A DNA stretch of 64,000 bases from Helicobacter heilmannii (GCF_001283065.1 NZ_CDMK01000001.1:525481-589480), one strand, 5' to 3'; positions 37,046 through 47,060 are shown, numbered from the stretch's first letter. The notes: generated by a model not told the origin, from the letters alone. A program made the numbers and translations.

Positions 37046-38908
37046 ATGCAAAATTATGGTTTGAATTATTGGGGCAGAGAGGATTTTATCATTGAGGGTG
37101 GGCTTGTGAAGGTCAATGCGGGCAGCAAGCCAAGCCTGATAGATGTGGTCTTGGACATGCGCGAGCAGGGCTTTAAGGGGCCCCTGTTGTTGCGCTTCCC
37201 CCATTTGATCGCCAAACAAGTACACAAGCTCTTTTCTATCTTTTCGCATGCCATTTCTCAATACCATTACAGCGGGGCGTTTAAAGCGGTCTTCCCCTTA
37301 AAGGTCAATCACATGCCAAACTTCGTCAATGCTCTTGTCCAGATTTCTAGCCAGTTTAATGGGGCATATGGGCTAGAGGCGGGCTCTAAGGCGGAGTTGA
37401 TTTTGGCCATGGCGTATGTTCACGAGAGTGCCCCGATCACGGTCAATGGCTTTAAAGACAAGGAGATGATTGAACTGGGCTTCATTGCCACGAGCATGGG
37501 TGCGGACATCACCCTAACGATCGAGGGGCTAAGTGAGCTTAAAAGCATTTTAGAAGTCGCCCTAGAGAACAACACCATTGGCGAGAACACCAAATTTTGC
37601 CCAAAAATCGGTATCCGGGTGCGCCTACACAGTGCAGGGGTGGGGGTGTGGGCAAAAAGCACGGGCATCCACGCCAAATTTGGGCTCGCTAGCACCGAAC
37701 TTCTAGAGGCGATGCACCTGCTAGAAACGCATGGTCTACTAAGTCAACTTACCATGATCCACTTCCACATCGGCAGTCAAATCAGCGACATCACCCCCTT
37801 AAAAAAGGCCCTAAAAGAGGCGGGCAATATTTATGCCGAGTTGCGTAAAATGGGGGCATTCAATTTAAACAGCATCAACATCGGCGGGGGGCTTGCCATT
37901 GAATACTCCCAGCACAAGCATAAATGCGAGCGCAACTACACTCTAGAGGAGTTTGCCGGCGATGTGGTGTTTTTGCTAAAGGAGATTGTGAAAAATAAAA
38001 AAGAGCTTGAACCGCATATTTTCATCGAGTCGGGGCGTTTCATCAGTGCCAGCCACGCCGTGCTCATCACGCCCGTGCTCGAGCTCTTCTCCCAAGATTA
38101 CGATGAAAGCACTTTGCGCCTGAAAAAATCTAACCCCCCCCTAGTGGCAGAGATGGAGGATTTATACCACAACATCAATAGCAAGAATGCCATTGAGTAT
38201 CTGCACGACAGCCTAGATCATATGGAGTCGCTTTTCACGCTCTTTGACTTGGGCTACATCGACTTGCAGGATCGCAGCAATGCTGAGGTGTTGGGGCATT
38301 TGATCATCAAAAAGGCGATCGGGTTTTTGCGCCACAAGGACCATAACGACATCATCCGCATCCAAGAGCAGGTGCAAGAGCGCTATTTACTCAACTGCTC
38401 GTTTTTCCAAAGCTTGCCCGATTATTGGGGCTTAAGACAGGCATTCCCTGTAATGCCCCTACACAAACTCGATGAAGAGCCCACAAGGAGTGCAAGCCTA
38501 TGGGACATCACCTGCGATAGCGATGGCGAGATCAGCTTTGATAAAGACAAACCCCTTTTCTTGCACGATGTGGATGTGCGCCAAGAGGATTATTTTTTGG
38601 GCTTCTTCTTGGTGGGGGCGTATCAAGAGGTTTTGGGCATGCACCATAATTTATTCACTCACCCCACGGAGTGCAGCGTGCACATCAGCGAGGAGGGTTA
38701 TGAGCTTGCCGACATTTTCCAAGCACAAACGATTTTAGATGCACTAGAGGATTTGGACTACGACACCAAAGAGATCGAGCGGATTTTAAAGCAAAAAATT
38801 GAAGATAGCGAACTTTTGGAGGACAGCGAGGAGCGTAAGGAGATGCTCGGGCGGCTGTATGTGATGCTGAGCGAAAACGGGTATTTACGCACCCTCACCC
38901 AAGAGTAG
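37046..38908 (+). CDS. speA: Biosynthetic arginine decarboxylase SpeA
   Basis: PLP enzyme of fold type III that decarboxylates arginine to agmatine, first step of the agmatine route to putrescine. The 620 residues fit the SpeA length. FPLKVNHMPNFV near residue 82-93 holds the PLP-binding Lys. FHIGSQISDI near 235, NSINIGGGLAIEYSQ near 273-287 and the second active site ITCDSDGE near 490 are all family motifs. The gene immediately downstream encodes N-carbamoylputrescine amidase, a later enzyme of the same route. A run of eight C lies at 38134-38141. Confidence 0.94.
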   Translation: MQNYGLNYWGREDFIIEGGLVKVNAGSKPSLIDVVLDMREQGFKGPLLLRFPHLIAKQVHKLFSIFSHAISQYHYSGAFKAVFPLKVNHMPNFVNALVQISSQFNGAYGLEAGSKAELILAMAYVHESAPITVNGFKDKEMIELGFIATSMGADITLTIEGLSELKSILEVALENNTIGENTKFCPKIGIRVRLHSAGVGVWAKSTGIHAKFGLASTELLEAMHLLETHGLLSQLTMIHFHIGSQISDITPLKKALKEAGNIYAELRKMGAFNLNSINIGGGLAIEYSQHKHKCERNYTLEEFAGDVVFLLKEIVKNKKELEPHIFIESGRFISASHAVLITPVLELFSQDYDESTLRLKKSNPPLVAEMEDLYHNINSKNAIEYLHDSLDHMESLFTLFDLGYIDLQDRSNAEVLGHLIIKKAIGFLRHKDHNDIIRIQEQVQERYLLNCSFFQSLPDYWGLRQAFPVMPLHKLDEEPTRSASLWDITCDSDGEISFDKDKPLFLHDVDVRQEDYFLGFFLVGAYQEVLGMHHNLFTHPTECSVHISEEGYELADIFQAQTILDALEDLDYDTKEIERILKQKIEDSELLEDSEERKEMLGRLYVMLSENGYLRTLTQE

Positions 38909-38914
38909 TTTTGT

Positions 38915-38920
38915 TATAAT
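38915..38920 (+). promoter_or_regulatory. Perfect -10 box upstream of aguB
   Basis: TTGTTATAAT just after the speA stop holds a consensus TATAAT. Start point would be near 38927, 15 bases before the aguB ATG, with AGGGAG as ribosome site. The same TTGTTATAAT string precedes the GT25 gene at 58.34 kb. Confidence 0.5.
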
Positions 38921-38941
38921 CCGTCTTTTTAGGGAGTGCGT

Positions 38942-39853
38942 ATGGATTCTGTAGATTTACACTTAAAAACCATTGAGGTTGCCATTTTGCAACACGGCTA
39001 TCAGGGCAGCGTGCAGACCACCTTAGAGCACACGGCCAAGCTTCTTGCCAAGGCTAGGTCTAAGCACCCACAATTAGATTTAGTGATCTTGCCCGAGCTG
39101 CATCCCTACCCCTACTTTTGCCAGCACGAAGACCCTAAATACTTTGCGTGGGCGCGGGAGTTTAGGGCACACTCTGCCTTTTTAGGCACTCTAGCCAAAA
39201 CGCATAGGGTAGTGCTGGTGGGCTCGCTCTTTGAGGAGCGCATGGTGGGGGTGTATCATAACAGCGCGGTGGTGTTTGAAAAAGACGGTACATTATTAGG
39301 GGTGCAAAGAAAAATGCACATCCCCGATGACCCTAGATTTTATGAGAAGTTTTACTTTACCCCGGGGGATCAATACGCCCCCATTGCTAGCAGTGTAGGC
39401 AATTTAGGGGTGCTGGTGTGCTGGGATCAGTGGTATCCAGAGGCCGCACGGCTGATGGCCTTGCAAAAGGCGGATATGTTGATTTATCCTAGTGCCATTG
39501 GGTGGTTTTGCGATGAAGAGAGCGAGGATTTAGAGGAGAAGACCCTACAAAGGCAGGCATGGATCGGGGTACAAAGGGGGCATAGCATCGCCAACACGAT
39601 CCCCGTGATCGCTTCTAATCGGGTGGGCTTTGAGCCAGACCCCTCTGGCCAGACTAGCGGATTGGAGTTCTTTGGTTCTAGCTTCATTTTCGGGGCATTT
39701 GGTAAAAAGCTCGCCCAAGCGGGCTTTGAAGAGGAGATTTTACATGCGCGCATTGATTTAGAGCAGAGCGCGAAAATGCGCCAAATGTGGCCTTTTTTTA
39801 GGGATCGGCGCATAGACACCTACAAGCCTTTAACAAGAAGGGTGGTGGATTAA
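38942..39853 (+). CDS. aguB: N-carbamoylputrescine amidase
   Basis: Nitrilase-superfamily enzyme, 303 residues, converting N-carbamoylputrescine to putrescine, CO2 and ammonia. The Glu-Lys-Cys triad is visible: LVILPELHPYPYF near residue 44, VQRKMHIPDDPRFYEKFYF near 122-140 and LVCWDQWYPEAARL near 158-171. The wording of the Lys and Cys motifs is that of plant and bacterial AguB. ATG 38942 is preferred over a GTG six bases earlier. Together with SpeA this gives an agmatine pathway; agmatine deiminase is not in the window. Confidence 0.93.
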   Translation: MDSVDLHLKTIEVAILQHGYQGSVQTTLEHTAKLLAKARSKHPQLDLVILPELHPYPYFCQHEDPKYFAWAREFRAHSAFLGTLAKTHRVVLVGSLFEERMVGVYHNSAVVFEKDGTLLGVQRKMHIPDDPRFYEKFYFTPGDQYAPIASSVGNLGVLVCWDQWYPEAARLMALQKADMLIYPSAIGWFCDEESEDLEEKTLQRQAWIGVQRGHSIANTIPVIASNRVGFEPDPSGQTSGLEFFGSSFIFGAFGKKLAQAGFEEEILHARIDLEQSAKMRQMWPFFRDRRIDTYKPLTRRVVD

Positions 39854-39856
39854 GCC

Positions 39857-40246
39857 ATGTGTTTAAAGATGTCAAAATTGGTGTCATTGGTTTTTATCGT
39901 GTTAAACTCGTCTTTATTAAGTGCTTATTCTGCACTAAGAAGCGATGGGTTTCTTAGCCAAGTTTTAGCCACGCATTTTATGCGCTCTGCCATCACGAGC
40001 CATAATTTGGCGTTGCAAGGCGATCGCTCCACTCTTTTTACGGGCGCTATCTGCGATACAATGGGTGAGCCCTACAAATGCTATCTGCTTAGAGCTCTCG
40101 TTTTATCTCGTTTTGAAAAGGCGACTAGCACCTACCAAGCAAAGAGGATTGAGTTAGAGGATGGACGCGCGCCCGAACCCTTTATCTTAGCCACTAAAAA
40201 GGCATTACAAGATTTTGCACACGCTCTTGTTAGGGGGCAAAAGTGA
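39857..40246 (+). CDS. Hypothetical secreted protein
   Basis: A 129-residue protein (or 125 from a second ATG at 39869) with a signal peptide-like start, KLVSLVFIVLNSSLLSAYS. The mature part is about 105 residues, basic, and has two cysteines spaced for a small loop (CDTMGEPYKC near residues 66-75) plus helical C-terminal residues. I recognise no family. It follows aguB by three bases and lies 27 bases before the antiporter gene, so it is probably in the same transcript. Confidence 0.6.
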   Translation: MCLKMSKLVSLVFIVLNSSLLSAYSALRSDGFLSQVLATHFMRSAITSHNLALQGDRSTLFTGAICDTMGEPYKCYLLRALVLSRFEKATSTYQAKRIELEDGRAPEPFILATKKALQDFAHALVRGQK

Positions 40247-40273
40247 TGGGGGTGATTTTCAAAAATAGGTTAA

Positions 40274-41581
40274 GTGAGTAGTGCCATGGCTTTATGGAGC
40301 AATCCCGCAGTCGTTGCTGTGCTTGTCATGGTGGCTCTAAGCCTTGCCCGCTTAAATATCTTGCTGGCGATCATCAGTGCCACGCTTGTGGGTGGGCTTA
40401 TGGGAGGCCTTGGGCTTGTGGATACCACTAAAGTCATGATTAATGGCATGCAGGGCAATTTAGAAACCGCTTTAAGTTATATTTTACTCGGGGCCTTGGC
40501 CGTAACCATTTCTAGTGGCAATTTAATGAAAGTGGTTTTACTTAAGCTCGTGGCTTGCTTGGATCAGAAACGCACAATTTTTTGCTTTTTAATCGCCTTC
40601 ATTGCGTGCTTTTCACAAAATTTAATCCCCGTGCACATCGCCTTCATCCCCATTTTAATCCCCCCCCTCTTGCACTTAATGAACCGCTTGCAAGTGGATA
40701 GACGAGCGGTGGCGTGTGCGCTCACCTTTGGCTTGCAAGCCCCTTACATGACGATCCCGGCAGGCTTTGGACTGATTTTCTTAAACCTCATTGTGGATAA
40801 TCTAGACAAAAATGGCATACACACCACCCTTAGCGAGGTGGTGGCGGTCATGTCCATTGCGGGTTTGGCGATGCTTGTCGGGCTGTTGGTGGCGGTGTTA
40901 GTTCTATATCGAAAACCCCGTATTTATGAAGACCGCCTAGAGAGCATGGCGCATGAAGAGTTGAAATTGCAAACAAAAGACTATCTCGCTTTAGTGGGCA
41001 TTGTTTTAGCCTTTGTGGTGCAAATTTTCACAGGCTCTTTGCCCCTTGGGGCGTTCATAGGGCTTATGGTGATGCTTGTGGGCGGGGTGATTAAATGGGG
41101 ACAAATGGACATGGTGATCGATGAGGGCGTGAAAATGATGGCGTTTGTCGCCTTTGTCATGCTCGTGGCTTCGGGCTTTGGCGAAGTCTTGCAAAAGACG
41201 CACGCCATCACCGACTTGGTGCATATAGCCAGCGGGGCGATCTCGGGCAAATTTTTAGGGGCCTTGATCATGCTGGTGATTGGGTTGTTTATCACGCTTG
41301 GCATCGGTACTTCCTTTGGCACTCTGCCCATTATCGCCACCTTTTACTGCCCCTTGTGTTTGGCTTTGGGTTTTGACACGAAGGCGACAATCCTGCTTAT
41401 AGGCATTGCTGCTGGGCTAGGAGACGCGGGCTCACCGGCCTCAGATAGCACCATAGGGCCCACCACGGGGCTCAATGCCGACCGGCAACACAACCATATT
41501 TACGACACATGTCTACCCACCTTCTTGGTTTATAATATCCCCTTAGTGGTCTTTGGCGTGGGGGGAGCGTTGCTATTATAA
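40274..41581 (+). CDS. Na+/H+ antiporter family membrane protein (NhaC-like)
   Basis: A 435-residue protein with about 11-12 hydrophobic segments. LLGALAVTISSGNL near 72-85, the LGIGTSFGTLPIIATFYCP stretch near 338-356 and AAGLGDAGSPASDSTIGPTTG near 379-399 match the Na+/H+ antiporter family (NhaC superfamily) seen beside a MATE gene in H. pylori. Substrate is inferred. Start is GTG at 40274 with a weak AGGT site; an ATG at 40286 is possible. A C8 run lies at 40660-40667. Confidence 0.8.
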   Translation: MSSAMALWSNPAVVAVLVMVALSLARLNILLAIISATLVGGLMGGLGLVDTTKVMINGMQGNLETALSYILLGALAVTISSGNLMKVVLLKLVACLDQKRTIFCFLIAFIACFSQNLIPVHIAFIPILIPPLLHLMNRLQVDRRAVACALTFGLQAPYMTIPAGFGLIFLNLIVDNLDKNGIHTTLSEVVAVMSIAGLAMLVGLLVAVLVLYRKPRIYEDRLESMAHEELKLQTKDYLALVGIVLAFVVQIFTGSLPLGAFIGLMVMLVGGVIKWGQMDMVIDEGVKMMAFVAFVMLVASGFGEVLQKTHAITDLVHIASGAISGKFLGALIMLVIGLFITLGIGTSFGTLPIIATFYCPLCLALGFDTKATILLIGIAAGLGDAGSPASDSTIGPTTGLNADRQHNHIYDTCLPTFLVYNIPLVVFGVGGALLL

Positions 41582-41637
41582 AGGCGCAAAAATGGTGGCG
41601 TTTAAGGCGCATTCTAAAGCTGGCGATCCCCTCAGGA

Positions 41638-42915
41638 GTGAACAACTTTTTAGAAATTTTTGTGCTCGCCGTGTCCGTAGTGTTCATGGGGCGGCTTTCA
41701 GACGACCACATTGTAGCGATGGGTGTGGGGCTGCAGTATATCATGCTCTTTTACGCCCTAAACTCCGTGTTTTACATAGGCACCAACGCAACTTTAAGCC
41801 GTTTGGTGGGGGCAAAGGACACCGAATTGGTGGCGATTGGGTATTCAAGCATTTTAATCGGGGCGTGTGTGCTGTGCATGGGGGCGGGGGTGGCGGGATT
41901 TTTAGGCATTGGAGCGTTTGTCAATTGGATGGGGATCACGGGAGATGCTAGCCTTCTAGCCAAAGAGTATTTACAGATTTTAATTTGGGCCATGCCCGCG
42001 ATTTTTGTGAAAAACACCATGGCAAGCGCGCTTGCCAGCTTGTCTGACACCCTAACCCCTTTTGTGCTCAAAGTTGTGATGAGCGCGCTGTGTTTATTTT
42101 TAAACGATGCTTTGATTTTCGGGCATTTTGGCTTTATGCGCCTTGACATTCAAGGGGCGGCTCTAGCTAGCGTTGTGGTGGCGTTTGTGGAGCTCTTGTT
42201 GCTCTTTATAGCCATTAGTCTTAAAAAACACAACCCCTTAAAATTCCGCTTTGTCTTTGATGGCACCCTCTTTAAGAAGACTTGGCAAGTGGGCTGGCCC
42301 TCGGGCTTTGAGCGCATGCTAACACTCTTTTCTATGGCGTTGGTGTCTAAATTCGTAGCAAGTTATGGCAATGAAGTGCTCGCAGGCATGCAAGTGGGGC
42401 TAAGGGTAGAAACTTTTAGCTACATGCCCGGCCTTGGCTTTACCATCGCATGTATGGTGCTCGTGGGGCAACATTTGGGGGCCAATCAAGTCAATCGCGC
42501 CCAAGAGTATGTCCGTACGACTTTAAAGGTGGCGGGGGTGGGGCTGGGCTTTTTGGGCGTGGGGATGATTGTATTTGCTAAAGAGCTCGCCGGTATTTTT
42601 AGCCAAAATCAAGAGGTCGTGCAAGTGGCGGCGTGGTATTTAATGGCCGTGGGGGTGTCTCAAATGCCTTTAATTTGCTTATTTGTGCTGGATGGGGTGT
42701 TTCGGGGAGCGGGGATGGCAAAGGTGTCGCTGCTCATCAACACCTCTAGCCTGTGGAGTTTACGGATTTTACCCATGTTTATCTTTTGGAGATTGGGGCT
42801 TTCGGTGCGCTGGTTTTTTATGCTGATTTGTTTGGAAACCTTTGCGCGGGCGGGCTTTTTTTACATTGCCTACAGAAGGGGCATATGGAAAAAGCCCGGG
42901 CGTTTTGCTACCTAG
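41638..42915 (+). CDS. MATE-family multidrug efflux transporter
   Basis: Membrane antiporter of the multidrug and toxin extrusion family. Twelve hydrophobic segments and internal halves are clear (first half ends near residue 190), with [16 protein letters not shown] starting the second half. GTG 41638 opens the listed frame, but the conserved N-terminal WRLRRILKLAIPSG lies in frame before it. No ATG, GTG or TTG is found between the upstream stop at 41533 and 41638. An ATT at 41575, seven bases after GGGGGAG, may be the true start. The C-terminus overlaps gmd by 8 bp. Confidence 0.82.
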   Translation: MNNFLEIFVLAVSVVFMGRLSDDHIVAMGVGLQYIMLFYALNSVFYIGTNATLSRLVGAKDTELVAIGYSSILIGACVLCMGAGVAGFLGIGAFVNWMGITGDASLLAKEYLQILIWAMPAIFVKNTMASALASLSDTLTPFVLKVVMSALCLFLNDALIFGHFGFMRLDIQGAALASVVVAFVELLLLFIAISLKKHNPLKFRFVFDGTLFKKTWQVGWPSGFERMLTLFSMALVSKFVASYGNEVLAGMQVGLRVETFSYMPGLGFTIACMVLVGQHLGANQVNRAQEYVRTTLKVAGVGLGFLGVGMIVFAKELAGIFSQNQEVVQVAAWYLMAVGVSQMPLICLFVLDGVFRGAGMAKVSLLINTSSLWSLRILPMFIFWRLGLSVRWFFMLICLETFARAGFFYIAYRRGIWKKPGRFAT

Positions 42916-44011
42916 TTAAACTCTCTTTATGGGCAAGTTTTAAATCACTTTTAAGCATGTCTAGCACCAAATCCTGCATGCTAAATTCCCGCTTCCAGCC
43001 TAGTTCTCTTTCAATTTTAGAAGGGTCGCCAAGCAATAAATCCACCTCTGTGGGGCGGAAGTAGCGAGGATCTACCCTTAGCAGTACCTGCCCTTTTTGA
43101 AGCGGGGCAAGTTTGAGCTTATCTAAAAGCGCACTTGGTGTGAAATCCACCAACACCCCCTTTTCCTCTAGCCCACTGCCTTGAAACTCTAGCTCAAGCC
43201 CTAGTTTCTCACACGCCATTAAAACGAAGTCTCTGATGGGCATGGTCTGTCCGCTCGCCACGACATAATCCACGGGCTGGCTGTGCTGCAAGATCAAATG
43301 CATGGCCCTGACATAGTCTTTAGCATGCCCATAATCCCTTTTAGCATCCAGATTGCCTAGATACAAGCACTCTTGCAGCCCCAACACAATGCGGCTAAGT
43401 GCCATCGTGATTTTGCGCGTTACAAAGGTTTCGCCACGCATGGGGCTTTCGTGGTTGAATAAAATCCCATTGACGGCGAACATGTTGTAGGCTTCGCGGT
43501 AGTTCTTAGTGATGTAGTAGGCATAGAGTTTGGCCACGGCGTAGGGGCTTCTTGGATTAAAGGGGGTGTTCTCATTTTGCGGGGTCTGCAACACTGCGCC
43601 ATACAGCTCGGAGGTGCTTGCCTGATAGAAACGGGTGTCTTTTAAGTTTAAAAAGCGCATGGCCTCTAAAATACGCAACGCTCCCAATGCATCCACATTG
43701 GCGGTGTATTCAGGCATTTCAAAGGACACCTGCACATGGCTTTGGGCGGCTAGGTTGTAAATCTCTGTGGGCTCTATTTTAGCGATGAGGCTGGTCATGT
43801 TGTTTGAGTCGGTCAAGTCGCCATAGTGCAAAAAGAAGCGGTTTTGATGCGCGTGGATGTCCTCATAAAGTGCGTCTATGCGGGCGGTGTTGAAAGAGGA
43901 GCTGCGCCTTTTAATGCCATGCACTTCATAGCCTAAATCCAAGAGATGGCGGGCTAAATAGCTCCCGTCCTGTCCTGTAATGCCCGTGATGAGGGCTCTT
44001 TTTATTGCCAT
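42908..44011 (-). CDS. gmd: GDP-mannose 4,6-dehydratase
   Basis: NADP-dependent SDR enzyme that makes GDP-4-keto-6-deoxymannose, the precursor of GDP-fucose, used for Lewis-type LPS antigens. The 367 residues begin with the nucleotide-binding [15 protein letters not shown] (near residues 10-24). [12 protein letters not shown] follows, with the active-site [10 protein letters not shown] near 160 and an upstream Ser-Glu pair (STSELYG) near 132. It is just downstream of manC (9-base gap), which supplies GDP-mannose. GDP-fucose synthase (fcl/wcaG), which follows gmd in H. pylori, is not here. Confidence 0.95.
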   Translation of the reverse strand: MAIKRALITGITGQDGSYLARHLLDLGYEVHGIKRRSSSFNTARIDALYEDIHAHQNRFFLHYGDLTDSNNMTSLIAKIEPTEIYNLAAQSHVQVSFEMPEYTANVDALGALRILEAMRFLNLKDTRFYQASTSELYGAVLQTPQNENTPFNPRSPYAVAKLYAYYITKNYREAYNMFAVNGILFNHESPMRGETFVTRKITMALSRIVLGLQECLYLGNLDAKRDYGHAKDYVRAMHLILQHSQPVDYVVASGQTMPIRDFVLMACEKLGLELEFQGSGLEEKGVLVDFTPSALLDKLKLAPLQKGQVLLRVDPRYFRPTEVDLLLGDPSKIERELGWKREFSMQDLVLDMLKSDLKLAHKESLTR

Positions 44012-44020
44012 TGTATTCCT

Positions 44021-45421
44021 TTAAGGTCTTTTGTAATCATCGTGCAACCGTTCAATGTCGCTCTCATCTAAAATCGCCCCGCATTGCACTTCTAGGATTT
44101 TTAAGGGCTGGTTAGTGTCATTGCTAAGGCGGTGCACCTGCCCCTGTTTGATAAACACGCTCTCGTTGATCGGCACACTTAAAGATTTTTCGCCCACCAC
44201 CACACTAGCCACCCCCTCTACCACCACCCAATGCTCGCTCCTATGCTGGTGTCTTTGCAGACTCAGGCGCTTATGCGGGGTGATCTCTAAAAGCTTCACT
44301 TTGAAAAAAGGCCGTTCTAACAGCACTTCAAAACTACCCCACGGACGGTATTCGAGCGGGTAGGTTTTAAGCAGGTGTGGGCACTTTTGTCCCACGCGCG
44401 CCACAAGCTCCTTTAAGCTGTCTAAGTGTGCCTTTGCGGCAACCAACAACGCGTCCTTGCTATCCACCACCACGCAATCCTCAAGCCCTAGCAAACACAC
44501 TAATTTATCGGGCGTGCTGTAGGTGTAGTTGTTCTTGGCATGCAAGTGCAATAGGGGGTTGTTGTGCGCCACATTGCCCGCATCATCGGTGATCAAACTC
44601 GCCTGCAAGCTGGCAAAATGCCCCACATCCTGCCAATGGGCTTTTAAGGGCACTAATTTTAACCCTTGGCACTTTTGCCACAAGCAAATATCCACGCTAC
44701 CCTCTTCTAACTCTGCCATACCCTCGCATTTTAAAATGGCGGGCAGTTTCTTGGCACTGTGGTGGATCTTTTTGCACGCCTCTAACATTTGGGGGGCGTG
44801 TTGCATGCACGATTGCAAGAACACCCTCGCTTTAAAAACAAACATCCCGCTGTTGATATAAAAATCCCCGCCTTGTTTGCGTAGTTTAGAAATTTGGGCT
44901 TGGCTTGGCTTTTCTATGAAGTCAAGCACACCACACAGTCCATTTTCTACTTTGGTGCAACGCACAAAGCCGTATTGGTTGCTCGGCTCCCTAGCAATGC
45001 CAAAAAGCACCATATGGTTATTTTTAGCGCAATCTAGAGCGGTGCTTAACGCCGTTTTAAAAGCCTCTTGGTCCATTAAATGGTCTGTAGGACTGATGAC
45101 TAAAATTTCATCAGGTTCGCAAGATAAGGCGGCGAGCATCAAGGCATTCATTGTGTTCTTGCCCGCGCTCTCTAGTAAAAACTGTGTGCGGGTTTGCAAG
45201 TCGGCTTGTGTGATCTCTTCTAGGGCGTGGAAGTAATGCGCTTCGTTACACACCACCAAAAAGCGCGCGTGAGGGCTTTTGAGCCGCTCTAGGGCGAGCC
45301 CAAAGAGGCTTTTATCCTCATAGAGTTTTAAAAATTGTTTAGGGAAATGCTCCCGACTCAAGGGCCATAATCTTTTGCCACTCCCCCCGCTCAACACCAC
45401 ATGTACCAAAAAAGCCCCCAT
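44021..45421 (-). CDS. manC: Mannose-1-phosphate guanylyltransferase / mannose-6-phosphate isomerase
   Basis: Bifunctional enzyme (AlgA/ManC type, 466 residues) that feeds GDP-mannose to gmd. The N-terminal nucleotidyltransferase has VVLSGGSGKRLWPLSREHFP near residues 8-27 and VISPTDHLM with its metal site near 110. FIEKPS near 160 is also typical. The C-terminal cupin has RPWGSFEVL near 345, the metal-binding RLSLQRHQHRSEHWVVVEG near 370-388, and GQVHRLSN. Both domains look complete. It is transcribed away from the Hof porin gene. Confidence 0.94.
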   Translation of the reverse strand: MGAFLVHVVLSGGSGKRLWPLSREHFPKQFLKLYEDKSLFGLALERLKSPHARFLVVCNEAHYFHALEEITQADLQTRTQFLLESAGKNTMNALMLAALSCEPDEILVISPTDHLMDQEAFKTALSTALDCAKNNHMVLFGIAREPSNQYGFVRCTKVENGLCGVLDFIEKPSQAQISKLRKQGGDFYINSGMFVFKARVFLQSCMQHAPQMLEACKKIHHSAKKLPAILKCEGMAELEEGSVDICLWQKCQGLKLVPLKAHWQDVGHFASLQASLITDDAGNVAHNNPLLHLHAKNNYTYSTPDKLVCLLGLEDCVVVDSKDALLVAAKAHLDSLKELVARVGQKCPHLLKTYPLEYRPWGSFEVLLERPFFKVKLLEITPHKRLSLQRHQHRSEHWVVVEGVASVVVGEKSLSVPINESVFIKQGQVHRLSNDTNQPLKILEVQCGAILDESDIERLHDDYKRP

Positions 45422-45740
45422 AGATAGAGTAAAATCAAAAACTTATTATAGCTAAAGCCACGCCCTAAGGCAACAGGGCAAGCATCGGGAGTAAAAATTT
45501 AATTGTAGCTTTTGGCATGCAGATCCTTAAAGCAAGGCACCCGTCTAAAGCCACAAAACTCAATGATCCCCCTCTTAGCCTTGCTTGCCACTGCTTTTAT
45601 CCAACTAAAAAAGCCTTATGGTTTCATCTTAAGGCATAAAGGTCTTTTTTATCTGTATGGAGCACCTAACATAAGATTTTAAGGTTTATTTTATTTACTT
45701 TGTGTTAAAACTCCCATGTTCCCATTTTTAAAGGATTATG
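45422..45740. other. Intergenic region between manC and the Hof porin gene
   Basis: About 319 bases, AT-rich toward the porin gene. A possible -10 (GTTAAAACT, about 45703-45711) lies about 30 bases before the porin start, which has an AAGGA ribosome site at 45731-45735. A 39-codon frame (45563-45682, plus strand) reads MIPLLALLATAFIQLKKPYG and could be a small hydrophobic peptide or a relic. No evidence favours translation. Nothing else recognised. Confidence 0.4.
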
Positions 45741-47060
45741 ATGAAATGCTTGAAAATATTAAGGCTTGGTCTGTGTGTTGCGGCTGTGTCTGCCTTTTTA
45801 CAGACACAAGCAGGGGCGGTTGCCTTTGCCTATGATTTGAAGTTCATGAGCTTTACTTATAACTTGGCAGGCAAGAATAACCCTTATTGGAATAGCTTGG
45901 TCAATATGAAAAATAGAATCATGCCCGAGATCGGGATTCAGTTTGATAAACACCAGTCTATTATGTTCGGGGCGTGGTTTATCCAAAACTTGCACACGCA
46001 CATCAGCTACTTCCCCTTTTCATGGGGCGTTACCATGTACTACAGCGCGGTGGGCAAGGATTTTAGAACCTACATTGGCATCGTCCCTAGGTCCTACACG
46101 ATGGCAAACTACCCCCTAGCCGCCTTCAAAAAGCTCTTTTGGTTTAAAGACCCCACCATCCGCGGAGCAGTGTTCCAATACAAGCCCGCCTACAACCCGA
46201 ATCGTTGGTGGAATGGCTGGTCAGAGTTCATCATCGACTGGTATGGCGGACGCAACTGGAACAATGTTTGGGGCAAGAAATACGCTGCTAACCACTACAA
46301 CATGAACCAAATGCTTTACTTTGGGGCAAGCGAGTGGTCGTTTTTAAAAGGCTATTTGGGCTTTGGCGGACGCGTGGTTGCCTTCCACAACACCAGCTCT
46401 TATAGCATGGGCGATCCCTACCCCTTTGGCGGGCACTCCGATCCAGCCATGCGCGGGCAAACCCCTTTATGGCCCGGGGGTTACCCCTATGCCAGTGGCA
46501 TGCCCTTAGGCGGTGTGCCCGGTAAATACGCTAACCCCACGGTACTCGATCGCATTTACTACTATGGCTACATCAAGAGCGACTTAAAACGCCTTGCCCC
46601 CTTCATGGATAAACTCTCTGTGTCCTTTGGCACGATGAGCGAACAAGAGCACTACTGCGTGCGCTCAGGCAATAATTGCGGACCTAGCCAATGGTACAAC
46701 AGCTTTGGTGGGCAATTTGACTTCGTGGCGCAATACAAGGGCTTTGGCTTCTACAATAAATACTACTTCTCGGATAAGCCCCAAATGAAGTTCTATGGGA
46801 CTTATGGGCGTGCGCTCTACACGGGCTTGCCATGGTACCACGCCCCTAACTTTGAGCGCATCGCACTTTACTATGTCTATAAAAACAAATACCTCAGCGT
46901 GCGGGCGGATTGTTTCTTTAACTTCATGGGTGGGGGCAATGGGCACAGCTTGAATGGGCATGGCGGTCATTGGTTCACCACCTTCCAGCAATTCGTCACC
47001 GTGGCGATCGACACCCGCCAGCTTGTGGACTTCGTAAGAAGCCGCACACATAAATTCTAA
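45741..47060 (+). CDS. Hof-family outer membrane protein
   Basis: Outer membrane beta-barrel protein of the Helicobacter Hof family, 439 residues from ATG 45741 (AAGGA five bases upstream; an ATG three bases earlier is too close). A signal peptide (KCLKILRLGLCVAAVSAFLQ, then TQAGA) is followed by alternating aromatic strands rich in Tyr, Trp and Gly, such as SFTYNLAGKNNPYW and AANHYNMNQMLYFGASEW. There are Gly/Pro-rich loops near residues 225-270, and the C-terminus ends in Phe (RSRTHKF). Hof proteins contain the DUF3443-like or porin-type fold; individual function is unknown, perhaps nutrient uptake or adhesion. It ends 3 bp into the convergent gltX. Confidence 0.85.
   Translation: MKCLKILRLGLCVAAVSAFLQTQAGAVAFAYDLKFMSFTYNLAGKNNPYWNSLVNMKNRIMPEIGIQFDKHQSIMFGAWFIQNLHTHISYFPFSWGVTMYYSAVGKDFRTYIGIVPRSYTMANYPLAAFKKLFWFKDPTIRGAVFQYKPAYNPNRWWNGWSEFIIDWYGGRNWNNVWGKKYAANHYNMNQMLYFGASEWSFLKGYLGFGGRVVAFHNTSSYSMGDPYPFGGHSDPAMRGQTPLWPGGYPYASGMPLGGVPGKYANPTVLDRIYYYGYIKSDLKRLAPFMDKLSVSFGTMSEQEHYCVRSGNNCGPSQWYNSFGGQFDFVAQYKGFGFYNKYYFSDKPQMKFYGTYGRALYTGLPWYHAPNFERIALYYVYKNKYLSVRADCFFNFMGGGNGHSLNGHGGHWFTTFQQFVTVAIDTRQLVDFVRSRTHKF

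Noticed and set aside
45563-45682. 39-codon hydrophobic frame upstream of the Hof gene
   Set aside because: No ribosome site and nothing to show translation; kept only as a note in the intergenic entry.
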